11,418 nucleotides of DNA. Origin: an uncultured bacterium. GTDB lineage: Bacteria > Hydrogenedentota > Hydrogenedentia > Hydrogenedentales > SLHB01. Made by a program: the position numbers and the translations under genes. Shown here piece after piece: positions 1 through 5,818 of the stretch (positions are counted from its first letter, which is position 1; the number at the start of each line of letters is the position of its first letter). The notes beneath the pieces were generated by a model that saw only the letters and a program-made list of their open reading frames with translations, was not told the DNA's origin and did not search any database. The DNA lies in assembly GCA_937928585.1 (NCBI GenBank), contig CALEZK010000370.1, positions 1 through 11,418 on the forward strand, in the 5' to 3' direction.

Positions 1-84
1 GTGGGTGGTCGCGGGCGAATTTGTTGGGCAGCCCAAGCGGCGCTGCACGCCGCAGTCTCCGCCGCGGCGGACACCAGCCTCTCC

Positions 85-309
85 TTACTTAATAAGCCCG
101 GCGCGTTGCAGTGGAATAGCAACCATCGCGAAGTCACGATTGGCAAAGTTCATTGACCGCCGAGACTCTGGGAGAACGGAGATAGTGCAAGCCATTTTGA
201 CCGCTGACGGAGCGTACAAACGCTGCGCGTACTGCAGTGATTCTTCCCTACGCCCCACGATCTCTTCATCAACTCAATGGGTCTCTCCGGTAGGGCGAGC
301 TGCGCACAT
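85..309 (-). pseudogene. Possible decayed small ORF with an in-frame TGA
   Basis: Read on the minus strand from an ATG at 309, this frame runs about 74 codons to a TAA at 85-87, with a single internal TGA at 274-276 after 11 residues (MCAARPTGETH, then stop). After the stop it continues as a protein-like sequence beginning VDEEIVGRREESLQYAQRLY and ending FAMVAIPLQRAGLIK. The TGA could be a nonsense mutation of TGG. Alternatively the frame could be open by chance. The upstream SD is weak, and I do not recognise a family. The stop is followed 10 bases later by a GTG that could start the next gene. This is weak support for a genuine remnant and is offered only as a candidate. Confidence 0.2.
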
Positions 310-329
310 CGCCCTGCTTTAGCGCTAAA
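292..329. repeat. Inverted repeat followed by a 12-bp perfect palindrome
   Basis: AGGGCGA at 292-298 pairs with TCGCCCT at 309-315 around a 10-nt loop. Two bases later comes the perfect palindrome TTTAGCGCTAAA at 318-329. There is no good T-tract on either strand, so a terminator is not clearly supported. The palindrome could be an operator or simply chance. Confidence 0.35.
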
Positions 330-473
330 TGTGCTCTGTGATCTACTGTTATCAACTGCAAGGTCAATAACTACGTCTAAGCGTGGAAGGCACCTCTTCC
401 CAAAAGTTAAAAGTCTTCGCCGAACTACCTGGCCAGGGCAAGCTTCGTGCCCATAGCCTCTAAACAACATCGG

Positions 474-731
474 TCATTTGGAGATAAGAGAGTCGTACTC
501 CGCATGCGTACCAATCCAGTGCCAGCAAATCCCGTCGGAAGTTGGAAACCCAAGCGCACGGTAACCATTTCCAATTCGCACAGACCACTGATCTTCAATT
601 CGCTTCAAATGAAGCGAGGGGTGAAACGGATTGGACTTCAGTAACCTGAAGTTTTTATCGGCCAAGGCTTGAATTTCCGAAGGTAGTTTCTCGTATTGTG
701 ACCAGAAGCGGGAAACCGCGTGATGAATCAC
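474..731 (-). CDS. RelE/ParE-like toxin of a type II toxin-antitoxin pair
   Basis: An 85-residue protein. The start is the GTG at 731-729, which overlaps the TGA of the upstream antitoxin by four bases (GTGA). This matches the usual two-gene layout and removes a spurious 33-residue extension present if the frame is read from further upstream. The sequence is that of a small RelE/ParE-fold protein: an N-terminal helical part (RFWSQYEKLPSEIQALADKN, about 8-27), the strand segment HPSLHLKRIEDQWSVRIGNGYRAL (about 37-60), and a C-terminal strand ending WHWIGTHAEYDSLI. The conserved basic and aromatic residues of the strands (K43, R44, R52, Y57, R58) and the GTHAEYD ending are typical of this hypothetical-toxin family. 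The likely target is translation through mRNA cleavage, or gyrase; family resemblance cannot decide between them. No terminator is obvious downstream. Confidence 0.8.
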   Translation of the reverse strand: MIHHAVSRFWSQYEKLPSEIQALADKNFRLLKSNPFHPSLHLKRIEDQWSVRIGNGYRALGFPTSDGICWHWIGTHAEYDSLISK

Positions 732-928
732 AACTCGCGTGTCTTTCCTAGTCCGTACTCCTCTTTGGCTTCCGCGAGAAATGAATCCAAGCGACCGGAC
801 TTTGAGTCTTCCGCGATCTGTTGGTCCCAAACCTGTTCATCGTACTCTCGAAACCATTCTCTAAAGGCGGCGAAATCAGACGGTGACAAGCCCCGCACAC
901 GCAGCTCGATCTGTTCGAGTTCGCTCAT
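728..928 (-). CDS. Antitoxin of the RelE/ParE-like pair
   Basis: A 66-residue acidic protein beginning MSELEQIELRVRGLSPSD, with the FREWFREYDEQVWDQQIAED and KEEYGLGKTREL segments that recur in small antitoxins encoded just before RelE-like toxins. The first half should form the dimerising/DNA-binding part. The helical second half, with alternating acidic residues, would wrap the toxin. The start is the ATG at 928, preceded by an AAGGAA Shine-Dalgarno about 8 bases upstream. Its TGA overlaps the toxin GTG, so the two are translationally coupled, with the antitoxin made first as expected for such modules. An extended -10 promoter lies about 35 bp upstream. Autoregulation is likely by analogy but not shown. 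Confidence 0.8.
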   Translation of the reverse strand: MSELEQIELRVRGLSPSDFAAFREWFREYDEQVWDQQIAEDSKSGRLDSFLAEAKEEYGLGKTREL

Positions 929-964
929 CTGAACATTCCTTTTGTCGGGTTTTTACTCTTCCTC

Positions 965-973
965 ATTTTAACA
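965..973 (-). promoter_or_regulatory. Extended -10 promoter for the toxin-antitoxin operon
   Basis: On the minus strand the sequence TGTTAAAAT gives an extended -10 element (TG, one base, then TAAAAT, 5/6 match to TATAAT). No good -35 is found at 17 bp, as is usual for extended -10 promoters. The predicted start near 957 leaves a leader of roughly 28 bases containing the antitoxin SD. A partial inverted repeat GGAA-N5-TTCC at 984-996 lies just upstream and could be an operator, though it is too short to claim. Confidence 0.5.
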
Positions 974-1001
974 TGCCCCAGCCGGAATTTCGTTCCCACA
1001 C

Positions 1002-1036
1002 AAAAAAAATGAGCGGCCCGTTGCCGGGCCGCCCAT
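1002..1036 (-). terminator. Rho-independent terminator of the MFS transporter gene
   Basis: GCGGCCCG (1013-1020) pairs perfectly with CGGGCCGC (1025-1032) around a TTGC loop. The stem extends with ATG/CAT (1009-1011 and 1034-1036) across one mismatch. Read on the minus strand, the stem is followed by TCA and then eight T residues (1009-1002). It lies about 30 bases after the transporter stop codon and separates it from the toxin-antitoxin operon. Confidence 0.88.
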
Positions 1037-1064
1037 TGCTTCAGATACTATGCCGTCTGCCGTG

Positions 1065-2654
1065 TCAGTGCCCAGACGAACCGTCCAATTCGAGTGGTTT
1101 ATAGCCACCCTTGGATTGGAAGTACACGATCAAGATGATGTAGCAAACGAGCATGAAGCAGGGGAAGATCGCCACAGTGCGCAGCGCGCCTTTGCTGGCC
1201 TGCATGCTCACTTCCTTGACGACACCCTGGTTCTCTTCGCTCTCGACCTTCAATTTTTCCTGATTGATGGACATGTAATCGCCGAAGATACTCGTCTTTT
1301 TGTCTACGACGAGGTTCGAGTGGAACGATGTCTTGTTTGCCTGGTCGTATGCGGCCAGGTTCTTGTCGATGGCGGTATCCTGAATCATGCCCAGGAATGG
1401 CGCACCCACAATACCCACGCTCAACATGCCCACGCCGGCGATGGTGTTGATCGTCATCGCGCCGCCTTTCGGGAAGCGCTCCGCAACGACGCCCAGCATC
1501 GTCGGCCAGAAAAAGGTCTTGCCGAAGGCGTACAACGTTGCCGCCAAGAGGATCATGATGCCCGTCGCGTAAGAGAGGGACACAAGACCCAACGCCGCGA
1601 TTGCCGCGCTTACAGCCAGCAATCCCAACGGTGAAATCCGATGCACGATGGAACCCGCGGCGAAGCGCAGCACCATCATGATGAACGACGTGTACACCAG
1701 CACCCACGCCGCATTCAGCCCCAGCTTGCCCATCTCGCCTTCCATCAGCGGCGTGATCCAGCTATCGGTACCGAGTTCGGTGGTCGCCAGCGGCATCATG
1801 ATCAATAGAAGGAAAATGAACAGCGGTGCGCCGAGTGATTTGGTGTATGCGCCATACAAACCGACGAGGACGGCGATGATAATCAAATTGAGATAGGGAA
1901 TTGACATTGCGCCAAGGTTGAGGGCGCCCAGCATTCCGAAATCGACCCAACCTAGTCCCGTAAAGACGCGGCCCACTTCAAACGTCATCAAACTCACGAT
2001 GATGAGTGCGCCGAGAATACCCACCTCTTTCAGCATGGCGAGGTAAGACACACCCGCGGAGACGCGTTCGTGCACCGGGAATTTGTGGCCGATCATCATG
2101 ATGCCGTAGGCGATCGTTGGGATCAGCACCAGCGCCACCTTCCATTTCCAGTCGTCAATGCCGAATGCACCAAGGGCAATGGCCATCACACCACCGACTA
2201 CAAGACCGCCCGGCCAACCCGCGTGCAGAATGTTGAGCCATTTGGTCTTCTCTTTCGAGAACATCGTGGCAACGACGGGATTGATTACCGCTTCAACCGA
2301 ACCGTTGCCCAAAGCCATGATGAAAGTCGCGAGGTAAAGCGAGGAATAACCCGTGGCGAAGATGGTCATCACGCAGGAAACGACGTGGCACACGAACGCG
2401 AAGGCCATCGCGCGGCCATAACCGATTTTGTCGATGATGAGGCTAAACAGGACGATACTGATGGCAAATGGCCACAGCCCCGCGCCAAAAATCTCGCCTT
2501 GCTGGGTGGCGGAGAGATCAAACTCCTTGCCCAGATCGGTAATGATCATTGCGCGGACGATAAACCCGAACGCGGTCGCGATGAGCGACATGAAACAGGC
2601 CCAGAATAAACGCTTGTCTGCGGCCGTTTGGTCAGTGGCGGCTTGCGCACTCAT
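1065..2654 (-). CDS. MFS transporter, FHS (FucP)-like
   Basis: A 529-residue inner-membrane carrier of the major facilitator superfamily with about 12 hydrophobic segments. TM1 is near residues 16-38 and TM2 near 56-75. The loop DKIGYGR (75-81) matches the MFS motif-A position between TM2 and TM3. The stretch GNGSVEAVINP (116-126), followed by LNILHAGWPGG (140-150), resembles the E..NP and LN..H..GG signatures of the fucose/galactose/hexose (FHS) symporters, so a sugar or related small organic substrate is plausible but unproven. It is longer than typical FHS carriers because of a polar insertion of about 65 residues (roughly 424-490) before the last membrane helix. The start ATG at 2654 follows a GGGAAGGGG purine tract. 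It has its own promoter (about 2815-2843) and a strong terminator (1002-1036), so it is a single-gene unit. MFS assignment is secure; substrate is not. Confidence 0.93.
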   Translation of the reverse strand: MSAQAATDQTAADKRLFWACFMSLIATAFGFIVRAMIITDLGKEFDLSATQQGEIFGAGLWPFAISIVLFSLIIDKIGYGRAMAFAFVCHVVSCVMTIFATGYSSLYLATFIMALGNGSVEAVINPVVATMFSKEKTKWLNILHAGWPGGLVVGGVMAIALGAFGIDDWKWKVALVLIPTIAYGIMMIGHKFPVHERVSAGVSYLAMLKEVGILGALIIVSLMTFEVGRVFTGLGWVDFGMLGALNLGAMSIPYLNLIIIAVLVGLYGAYTKSLGAPLFIFLLLIMMPLATTELGTDSWITPLMEGEMGKLGLNAAWVLVYTSFIMMVLRFAAGSIVHRISPLGLLAVSAAIAALGLVSLSYATGIMILLAATLYAFGKTFFWPTMLGVVAERFPKGGAMTINTIAGVGMLSVGIVGAPFLGMIQDTAIDKNLAAYDQANKTSFHSNLVVDKKTSIFGDYMSINQEKLKVESEENQGVVKEVSMQASKGALRTVAIFPCFMLVCYIILIVYFQSKGGYKPLELDGSSGH

Positions 2655-2814
2655 GGTATCCCCTTCCCTCTCTGATTGTTGCGGCTGGGGCCCTTCCCAG
2701 CGTGATGCCCTCTGCCTGCGGGGGTACGTCGCGTGCCGCTAAACACAGGCATGCCCTACCCGTACGACATGATGTGATTGGCACCCAACCCCCGCTCCGC
2801 AGCGGTTCCGGGTG

Positions 2815-2843
2815 ATACTACTCGGTTTGCGCGGGGCCGTCAA
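2815..2843 (-). promoter_or_regulatory. Sigma70-type promoter of the MFS gene
   Basis: On the minus strand TTGACG (2843-2838, 5/6 match to the -35 consensus) is followed after exactly 17 bases by TAGTAT (2820-2815, 4/6 match to the -10). The predicted start near 2808 gives an untranslated leader of about 150 bases before the transporter ATG, with short GC-rich hairpins such as CCGCT/AGCGG at 2792-2805. A -10-like GATAAT on the opposite strand (2846-2851) overlaps it, so divergent transcription toward the 2888 ORF is possible. Confidence 0.6.
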
Positions 2844-2887
2844 GGGATAATGGCGGGCCGGGATCACGTGGCATGGCGGACGAATGA

Positions 2888-3229
2888 ATGACCAGGGGTG
2901 AATTGCGTGCTGTTAAGAAGCACGCAGCGCATCGTTGGCCAGCTAACCCGCATTTCGCACCGTATCAAGCTTTTTTAGGTCAGTTTGATGAGCATGAAGC
3001 GGTGCGAAATGCCGACGAGAAAACCCAGAGGTTCACTGGAGAGGACTTTTCACTCGCACGACGGGTCATCAGGAACTGCTTTTCGGGACCCCGTACCCTG
3101 GAGTATTCGCTTTGGTTATCGGATTCATGGACCGTGCGTGTGAAAAATCTGGAGGGGGCATTGCGTAAGTATTGCGAATGCGGTCGCACGGCACGAGCAC
3201 AATTGGGATTGGAATCGCGTAACGACTAA
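2888..3229 (+). CDS. Hypothetical protein, 113 residues
   Basis: An open frame of 113 codons starting at ATG 2888 (MTRGELRAVKKHAAHRW) and ending at TAA 3229, just before a strong inverted repeat. I do not recognise a family. The protein is basic and hydrophilic with no signal peptide or membrane helix. It carries a Trp-rich middle (YSLWLSDSWTVRVKN, about 77-91) and a YCECGRTARAQLGL segment near the C-terminus with two cysteines in a CxC arrangement, too few for a zinc site by itself. The start is poorly supported: only a weak GCGGA lies upstream. Codon use is mixed and less GC-biased at third positions than the neighbouring genes, so this may be a recent acquisition or a chance frame. It sits alone between divergent and convergent neighbours. 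Confidence 0.4.
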   Translation: MTRGELRAVKKHAAHRWPANPHFAPYQAFLGQFDEHEAVRNADEKTQRFTGEDFSLARRVIRNCFSGPRTLEYSLWLSDSWTVRVKNLEGALRKYCECGRTARAQLGLESRND

Positions 3230-3264
3230 AGCTGCCGGGAACCGTAGCGGCGTCCCGGCAGCTT
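3229..3264 (-). terminator. Long perfect stem-loop, terminator between convergent genes
   Basis: AAGCTGCCGGGA (3229-3240) and TCCCGGCAGCTT (3253-3264) form a perfect 12-bp stem with a 12-nt loop. It begins about 20 bases after the cytochrome stop on the minus strand and at the last base of the 2888 ORF stop on the plus strand. T-runs are short on both sides (minus strand CTTTAG, plus strand CTTCATT), so efficiency is uncertain. Position and stem quality favour a shared, bidirectional terminator. Confidence 0.55.
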
Positions 3265-3284
3265 CATTACAAACGAACTGAAAA

Positions 3285-3755
3285 CTAAGGCAGAATCTCG
3301 GGCGCGGTCTCCGGCTCGTATTTCTTATGGCACGTGTTGCACGAAGCGATAATCGCCGTCACCTGCGCCTGCACGCCGGGGAAATCTTTCTTCGCGGCCG
3401 CATCGGAAAGCGCAATACCCGCCTTCTTCATCACCTCGGAAAGCTGGTCCCACTCTGGCGTTGCCTCGTGTTCGCCTTCGCGCATCATCGTTAAGACCGC
3501 GATCTCGGCAACCGCCATGCCCTTGTCCTGCAACACACGCCAACCCTTGGGCGTCGCCGGGGCCTCTTTCGACGCCTCCTTGATCTCATCCATCACCGGA
3601 TCCGCAAAAACCGACATCAAGCGATGCGTATCCATCACCGGTGCGGTGCCGCCGGCCGGTGCCGCCGGTGCAGCTTCCTGCGCAAAAACGTGCGAAGACG
3701 AAACAACACCCAACGCGGCCACAACACACGCGCTCAACCCTACTATCCACTTCAT
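3285..3755 (-). CDS. Exported mono-haem cytochrome c'-like protein
   Basis: A 156-residue secreted haem protein. The chosen start is the ATG at 3755, 6-7 bases after a strong GGAGGAAG site (3761-3769), rather than an in-frame ATG 11 codons upstream. Residues 1-25 form a Sec signal peptide with a hydrophobic core (IVGLSACVVAALGVV) and likely cleavage after VFA, before QEAAPAAP. The mature part is predicted as a helical bundle: a first helix with MDTHRLMSVFADPVMDEI (41-58), an Ala-rich middle, and a C-terminal helix with the single covalent haem motif CNTCH at 139-143 followed by KKYE. A C-terminal CxxCH with trailing KxY is the hallmark of cytochrome c' (Cytochrom_C_2 family). Expected role: periplasmic electron transfer or binding of NO-like ligands. 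It is a single-gene unit with a stem-loop just downstream. Confidence 0.9.
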   Translation of the reverse strand: MKWIVGLSACVVAALGVVSSSHVFAQEAAPAAPAGGTAPVMDTHRLMSVFADPVMDEIKEASKEAPATPKGWRVLQDKGMAVAEIAVLTMMREGEHEATPEWDQLSEVMKKAGIALSDAAAKKDFPGVQAQVTAIIASCNTCHKKYEPETAPEILP

Positions 3756-3796
3756 CGAAACTTCCTCCGTTACAAAACGCCAATACAAGGCCCATA

Positions 3797-3825
3797 CCCT
3801 AACCGGATACCCGCAAAGCCGTCAA
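3797..3825 (-). promoter_or_regulatory. Weak promoter candidate for the cytochrome gene
   Basis: On the minus strand TTGACG (3825-3820) is a good -35. The best -10 after 17-18 bases is TTAGGG or TAGGGT, only a 3/6 match. The predicted start would lie about 40 bases before the cytochrome ATG. It is the only -35-like element at a sensible distance, but the poor -10 keeps confidence low. Confidence 0.28.
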
Positions 3826-3964
3826 ATCGCCCCCACAAAGCGCCCCGCACCAAAAAAACCATGCGCCGAACCCGTGTTTCCCGCCCGGACGCTCTTCAAA
3901 TCGAAAAAGGAGCGTTGGACTTGCTGCCAAGCTCCCGCGTTTGGTATCACACCCTTGAACCCGT

Positions 3965-3999
3965 CCTCCGCAGCCTTCCAACCTAAAGGCTGAAGGAGG
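3965..3999 (+). repeat. Hairpin whose 3' arm contains an AAGGAGG Shine-Dalgarno-like sequence
   Basis: CAGCCTT (3971-3977) pairs with AAGGCTG (3986-3992) around an 8-nt loop. After a small internal bulge, CCTCC (3965-3969) pairs with GGAGG (3995-3999). The 3' arm thus includes a near-perfect SD that the stem would occlude on the plus-strand RNA. No ATG or GTG follows at proper spacing. A TTG at 4011 opens only a short proline/arginine-rich frame, and the GTG at 4027 is too far away. It could equally be a dispersed intergenic palindromic repeat. Confidence 0.4.
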
Positions 4000-4026
4000 T
4001 AAGCTCCGCTTTGCTCTTCACTCCTC

Positions 4027-4233
4027 GTGACCTACCACCACTCCCCGAAAAAACCGACCAACGAACAAAACAACGAATTGATCCAGCACTATCTCATACG
4101 CTTCTGCGACGGCGAAATCCCACTCGAAGCCTTCCTGATCGACACCCCTATCCGCACCCACGCCGAAACCATATTTAGTGAGGAACCGGTCAGCATTCCC
4201 AACCGAAAACCTGAAGACCATGGGGCAAATTGA
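4027..4233 (+). CDS. Doubtful small ORF, 68 residues
   Basis: A GTG-initiated frame beginning MTYHHSPKKPTNEQNNELI with a middle segment (HYLIRFCDGEIPLEAFLIDT) that looks protein-like, ending 98 bases before the radical SAM start. There is no correctly spaced SD: the strong AAGGAGG at 3993-3999 is 27 bases upstream and lies in a hairpin. The opposite strand is also open, as expected from the C/A-skewed composition. No family is recognised and I give it little weight. Confidence 0.2.
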   Translation: MTYHHSPKKPTNEQNNELIQHYLIRFCDGEIPLEAFLIDTPIRTHAETIFSEEPVSIPNRKPEDHGAN

Positions 4234-4257
4234 TAGCTACTTTATACAAAAAAGTAC

Positions 4258-4286
4258 TTTACAACAATGCAATGTCGCGATAGAAT
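4258..4286 (+). promoter_or_regulatory. Sigma70 promoter of the radical SAM gene
   Basis: TTTACA (4258-4263, 5/6) and TAGAAT (4281-4286, 5/6) are separated by exactly 17 bases. The predicted transcription start near 4293 leaves a leader of about 38 bases containing the CAGGAG ribosome binding site at 4319-4324, seven bases before the ATG. It is one of the two strongest promoters in the window. Confidence 0.75.
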
Positions 4287-4331
4287 GCGCGCGTCACACT
4301 CAATAGCGGCTCGTTCGGCAGGAGATTCTGC

Positions 4332-5783
4332 ATGTTCCCACCCAGCATTCGCCGTCCCAAGCGCGTGAAGATGATCTTACCTGCGCTGACCGAGGCCACG
4401 GGGCCATTCTGGCGGCCGATTAAGTATTCGCTATTCCCGCCCTTGGGGTTGGCGACGCTCGCGGCATATTTGCCTGACGACACACAAATCGAACTACAGG
4501 ACGAACACGTTGAACGCATTCGGCTCGATGACGAACCGGAGCTTGTAATCATTCAGGTGTATATCACGAATGCGTACCGGGCGTATGCGCTTGCGGATCA
4601 TTATCGGGCTAAGGGCGCATATGTCTGCCTCGGCGGGTTGCATGTGACGTCACTGCCGGATGAAGCGGCAGCGCACGCCGACAGTATTTTTCTGGGGCCG
4701 GGAGAGGAAACCTTTCCCGCGTTTCTGCGCGACTTGGCGGAGGGTGCTCCGGCGCGGCGATATGAGAGCAGTGTGCGGACGTTGGAGACGTTGCCGCCGG
4801 TTCGGCGCGATTTAATCAAGCGGCATTTGTATCTGGTCCCAAATTCGATTGTGGTTTCACGGGGGTGTCCGCATCATTGCGACTTTTGTTACAAGGAGGC
4901 ATTTTTCAAAGGGGGGCGATCCTTTTACACGCAGCGCGTAGACGATGCATTGTCGGAGATTGAGCGGTTGCCGGGGCGTCACCTTTATTTTTTGGACGAT
5001 CATTTGTTGGGAAATGCGAAGTTTTCTGCGGTGCTGTTTGACGGCATGCGCGGGATGGGGCGATTGTTTCAGGGTGCGGCGACGGTCGACTCGATTCTGC
5101 GCGGGGATCTGATCGAGAAGGCGGCGGAGGCGGGACTGCGGAGTATTTTTGTTGGTTTTGAAACGTTAAGCGCGGCGAATCTGGAGCAGAGTCATAAGCG
5201 GCAAAATCTTGGGCGGGACTATCGTGCAGCGATTCGGCGGCTTGATGAACTTGGCATCATGATCAACGGTAGTTTTGTATTTGGATTTGATGGCGATGGT
5301 CCGGATGTTTTCTCGCGGACAGTGGATTGGGCGATTGAGAGCGGGATTACCACGGCGACATTTCACATCATGACTCCGTATCCGGACACCGCGCTATTTC
5401 GACGGATGGAAGCTGAGGGGCGCATTCGCACACGTAATTGGGACCTGTACGACACACGGCATGTGGTGTACGAGACGCGCGGGATGTCGGCGATGCAATT
5501 GAAGGATGGATACGACGGGGCGTATCGGAAGTTTTATGAGTGGGGCGCGATTGCGAAGGCGAGCATGAACCATGTGACGATGAAGCATCGCGCAAAACAT
5601 TTTGCGTATGCGTCGGGTTGGAAAAAGTTTGAGCCATTGTGGGATTGGGTGATTCGTGCCCGCCGGTTGAACAACATGCGGCCGATGTTGGAGGCGGTGC
5701 TTTCAAAGGTTACGGCGGCAAAAGGATGTGATATTGGCACGGAAAAGGTGATGAGCCTGAGTAAGGCGAAGCGCCGGATATAG
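4332..5783 (+). CDS. B12-binding domain radical SAM protein
   Basis: A 483-residue enzyme of the cobalamin-dependent radical SAM superfamily. Residues about 12-140 match the N-terminal B12-binding domain pattern: YSLFPPLGLATLAAYLP (32-48), ELQDEHVE (54-61), VCLGGLHVTSLPDEA (98-112) and FLGPGEETFPAFLRD (120-134). The DxHxxG lower-ligand histidine motif is not evident, which is common in this class. The radical SAM core begins at about 172 with SRGCPHHCDFCYKE. C179, C183 and C186 form the CxxxCxxC site for the 4Fe-4S cluster that cleaves S-adenosylmethionine. YFLDDHLLGN (219-228) and GFETLS (275-280) are typical barrel motifs, and PYPDT starts the C-terminal extension. The reaction could be methylation of unactivated carbon or a rearrangement; the substrate is unknown. 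It has its own promoter and RBS. Codons favour TTG, CGG, GCG and GGG, unlike the C-ending preference of the other plus-strand genes, hinting at separate origin. Confidence 0.94.
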   Translation: MFPPSIRRPKRVKMILPALTEATGPFWRPIKYSLFPPLGLATLAAYLPDDTQIELQDEHVERIRLDDEPELVIIQVYITNAYRAYALADHYRAKGAYVCLGGLHVTSLPDEAAAHADSIFLGPGEETFPAFLRDLAEGAPARRYESSVRTLETLPPVRRDLIKRHLYLVPNSIVVSRGCPHHCDFCYKEAFFKGGRSFYTQRVDDALSEIERLPGRHLYFLDDHLLGNAKFSAVLFDGMRGMGRLFQGAATVDSILRGDLIEKAAEAGLRSIFVGFETLSAANLEQSHKRQNLGRDYRAAIRRLDELGIMINGSFVFGFDGDGPDVFSRTVDWAIESGITTATFHIMTPYPDTALFRRMEAEGRIRTRNWDLYDTRHVVYETRGMSAMQLKDGYDGAYRKFYEWGAIAKASMNHVTMKHRAKHFAYASGWKKFEPLWDWVIRARRLNNMRPMLEAVLSKVTAAKGCDIGTEKVMSLSKAKRRI

Positions 5784-5784
5784 A

Positions 5785-5810
5785 GGAAGTCCACGCAAAC
5801 GCGGAACTCC
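5785..5810 (-). terminator. Stem-loop between convergent genes
   Basis: An 11-bp imperfect stem (5785-5795 with 5800-5810, loop CAAA) fills the 35-bp gap between the converging radical SAM and methyltransferase genes. In minus-strand RNA two of the non-Watson-Crick positions are G-U pairs and one is a true mismatch, whereas the plus-strand RNA would have A-C mismatches. It therefore better fits the end of the methyltransferase transcript. There is no T-run, so termination is only suggested. Confidence 0.35.
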
Positions 5811-5818
5811 AAACCTGA

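Larger units (their letters stand above)
1..473. other. Left-edge region without a supported intact gene
   Basis: No reading frame here has a convincing start, ribosome binding site and recognisable protein. The minus strand has one protein-like but interrupted frame (85-309). Just after its stop is an AAGGAG-like sequence followed by GTG at 74, which would open an alanine-rich frame running off the left edge (about 24 codons visible, starting MSAAAETAACSAAW). That edge frame could be the start of a real gene, but too little is visible to call it. An inverted repeat and a perfect 12-bp palindrome lie at 292-329. The stretch between 330 and 473 shows nothing I can interpret; it lies directly downstream of the toxin gene. 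Confidence 0.5.
3756..4331. other. Long intergenic stretch between divergent cytochrome and radical SAM genes
   Basis: This region is strongly C/A-rich on the plus strand up to about 4230, then abruptly AT-rich. It contains the cytochrome ribosome binding site and a weak promoter candidate (3797-3825), a hairpin with an embedded SD-like sequence (3965-3999), a doubtful 68-codon ORF (4027-4233), and the radical SAM promoter (4258-4286). Several overlapping open frames on both strands reflect the skewed base composition rather than genes. I see no RNA gene that I can name. Confidence 0.5.

Noticed and set aside
274..276. Internal TGA as a selenocysteine codon
   Set aside because: No recognisable SECIS hairpin follows the TGA, no selenoprotein family matches, and the frame itself is doubtful; a mutated TGG or chance frame is simpler.
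1050..1634. Plus-strand ORF of 194 codons opposite the transporter
   Set aside because: It is antisense to a well-supported MFS gene, is rich in His and Arg in the way antisense frames are, and has no SD or family resemblance.
2070..2609. Plus-strand ORF of 179 codons opposite the transporter
   Set aside because: Antisense shadow of membrane-helix codons; highly charged, His-rich and without a domain.
3334..3993. Plus-strand ORF of 219 codons over the cytochrome gene and its upstream region
   Set aside because: Covers the cytochrome gene in antisense and continues into C/A-skewed non-coding DNA; no recognisable protein features.
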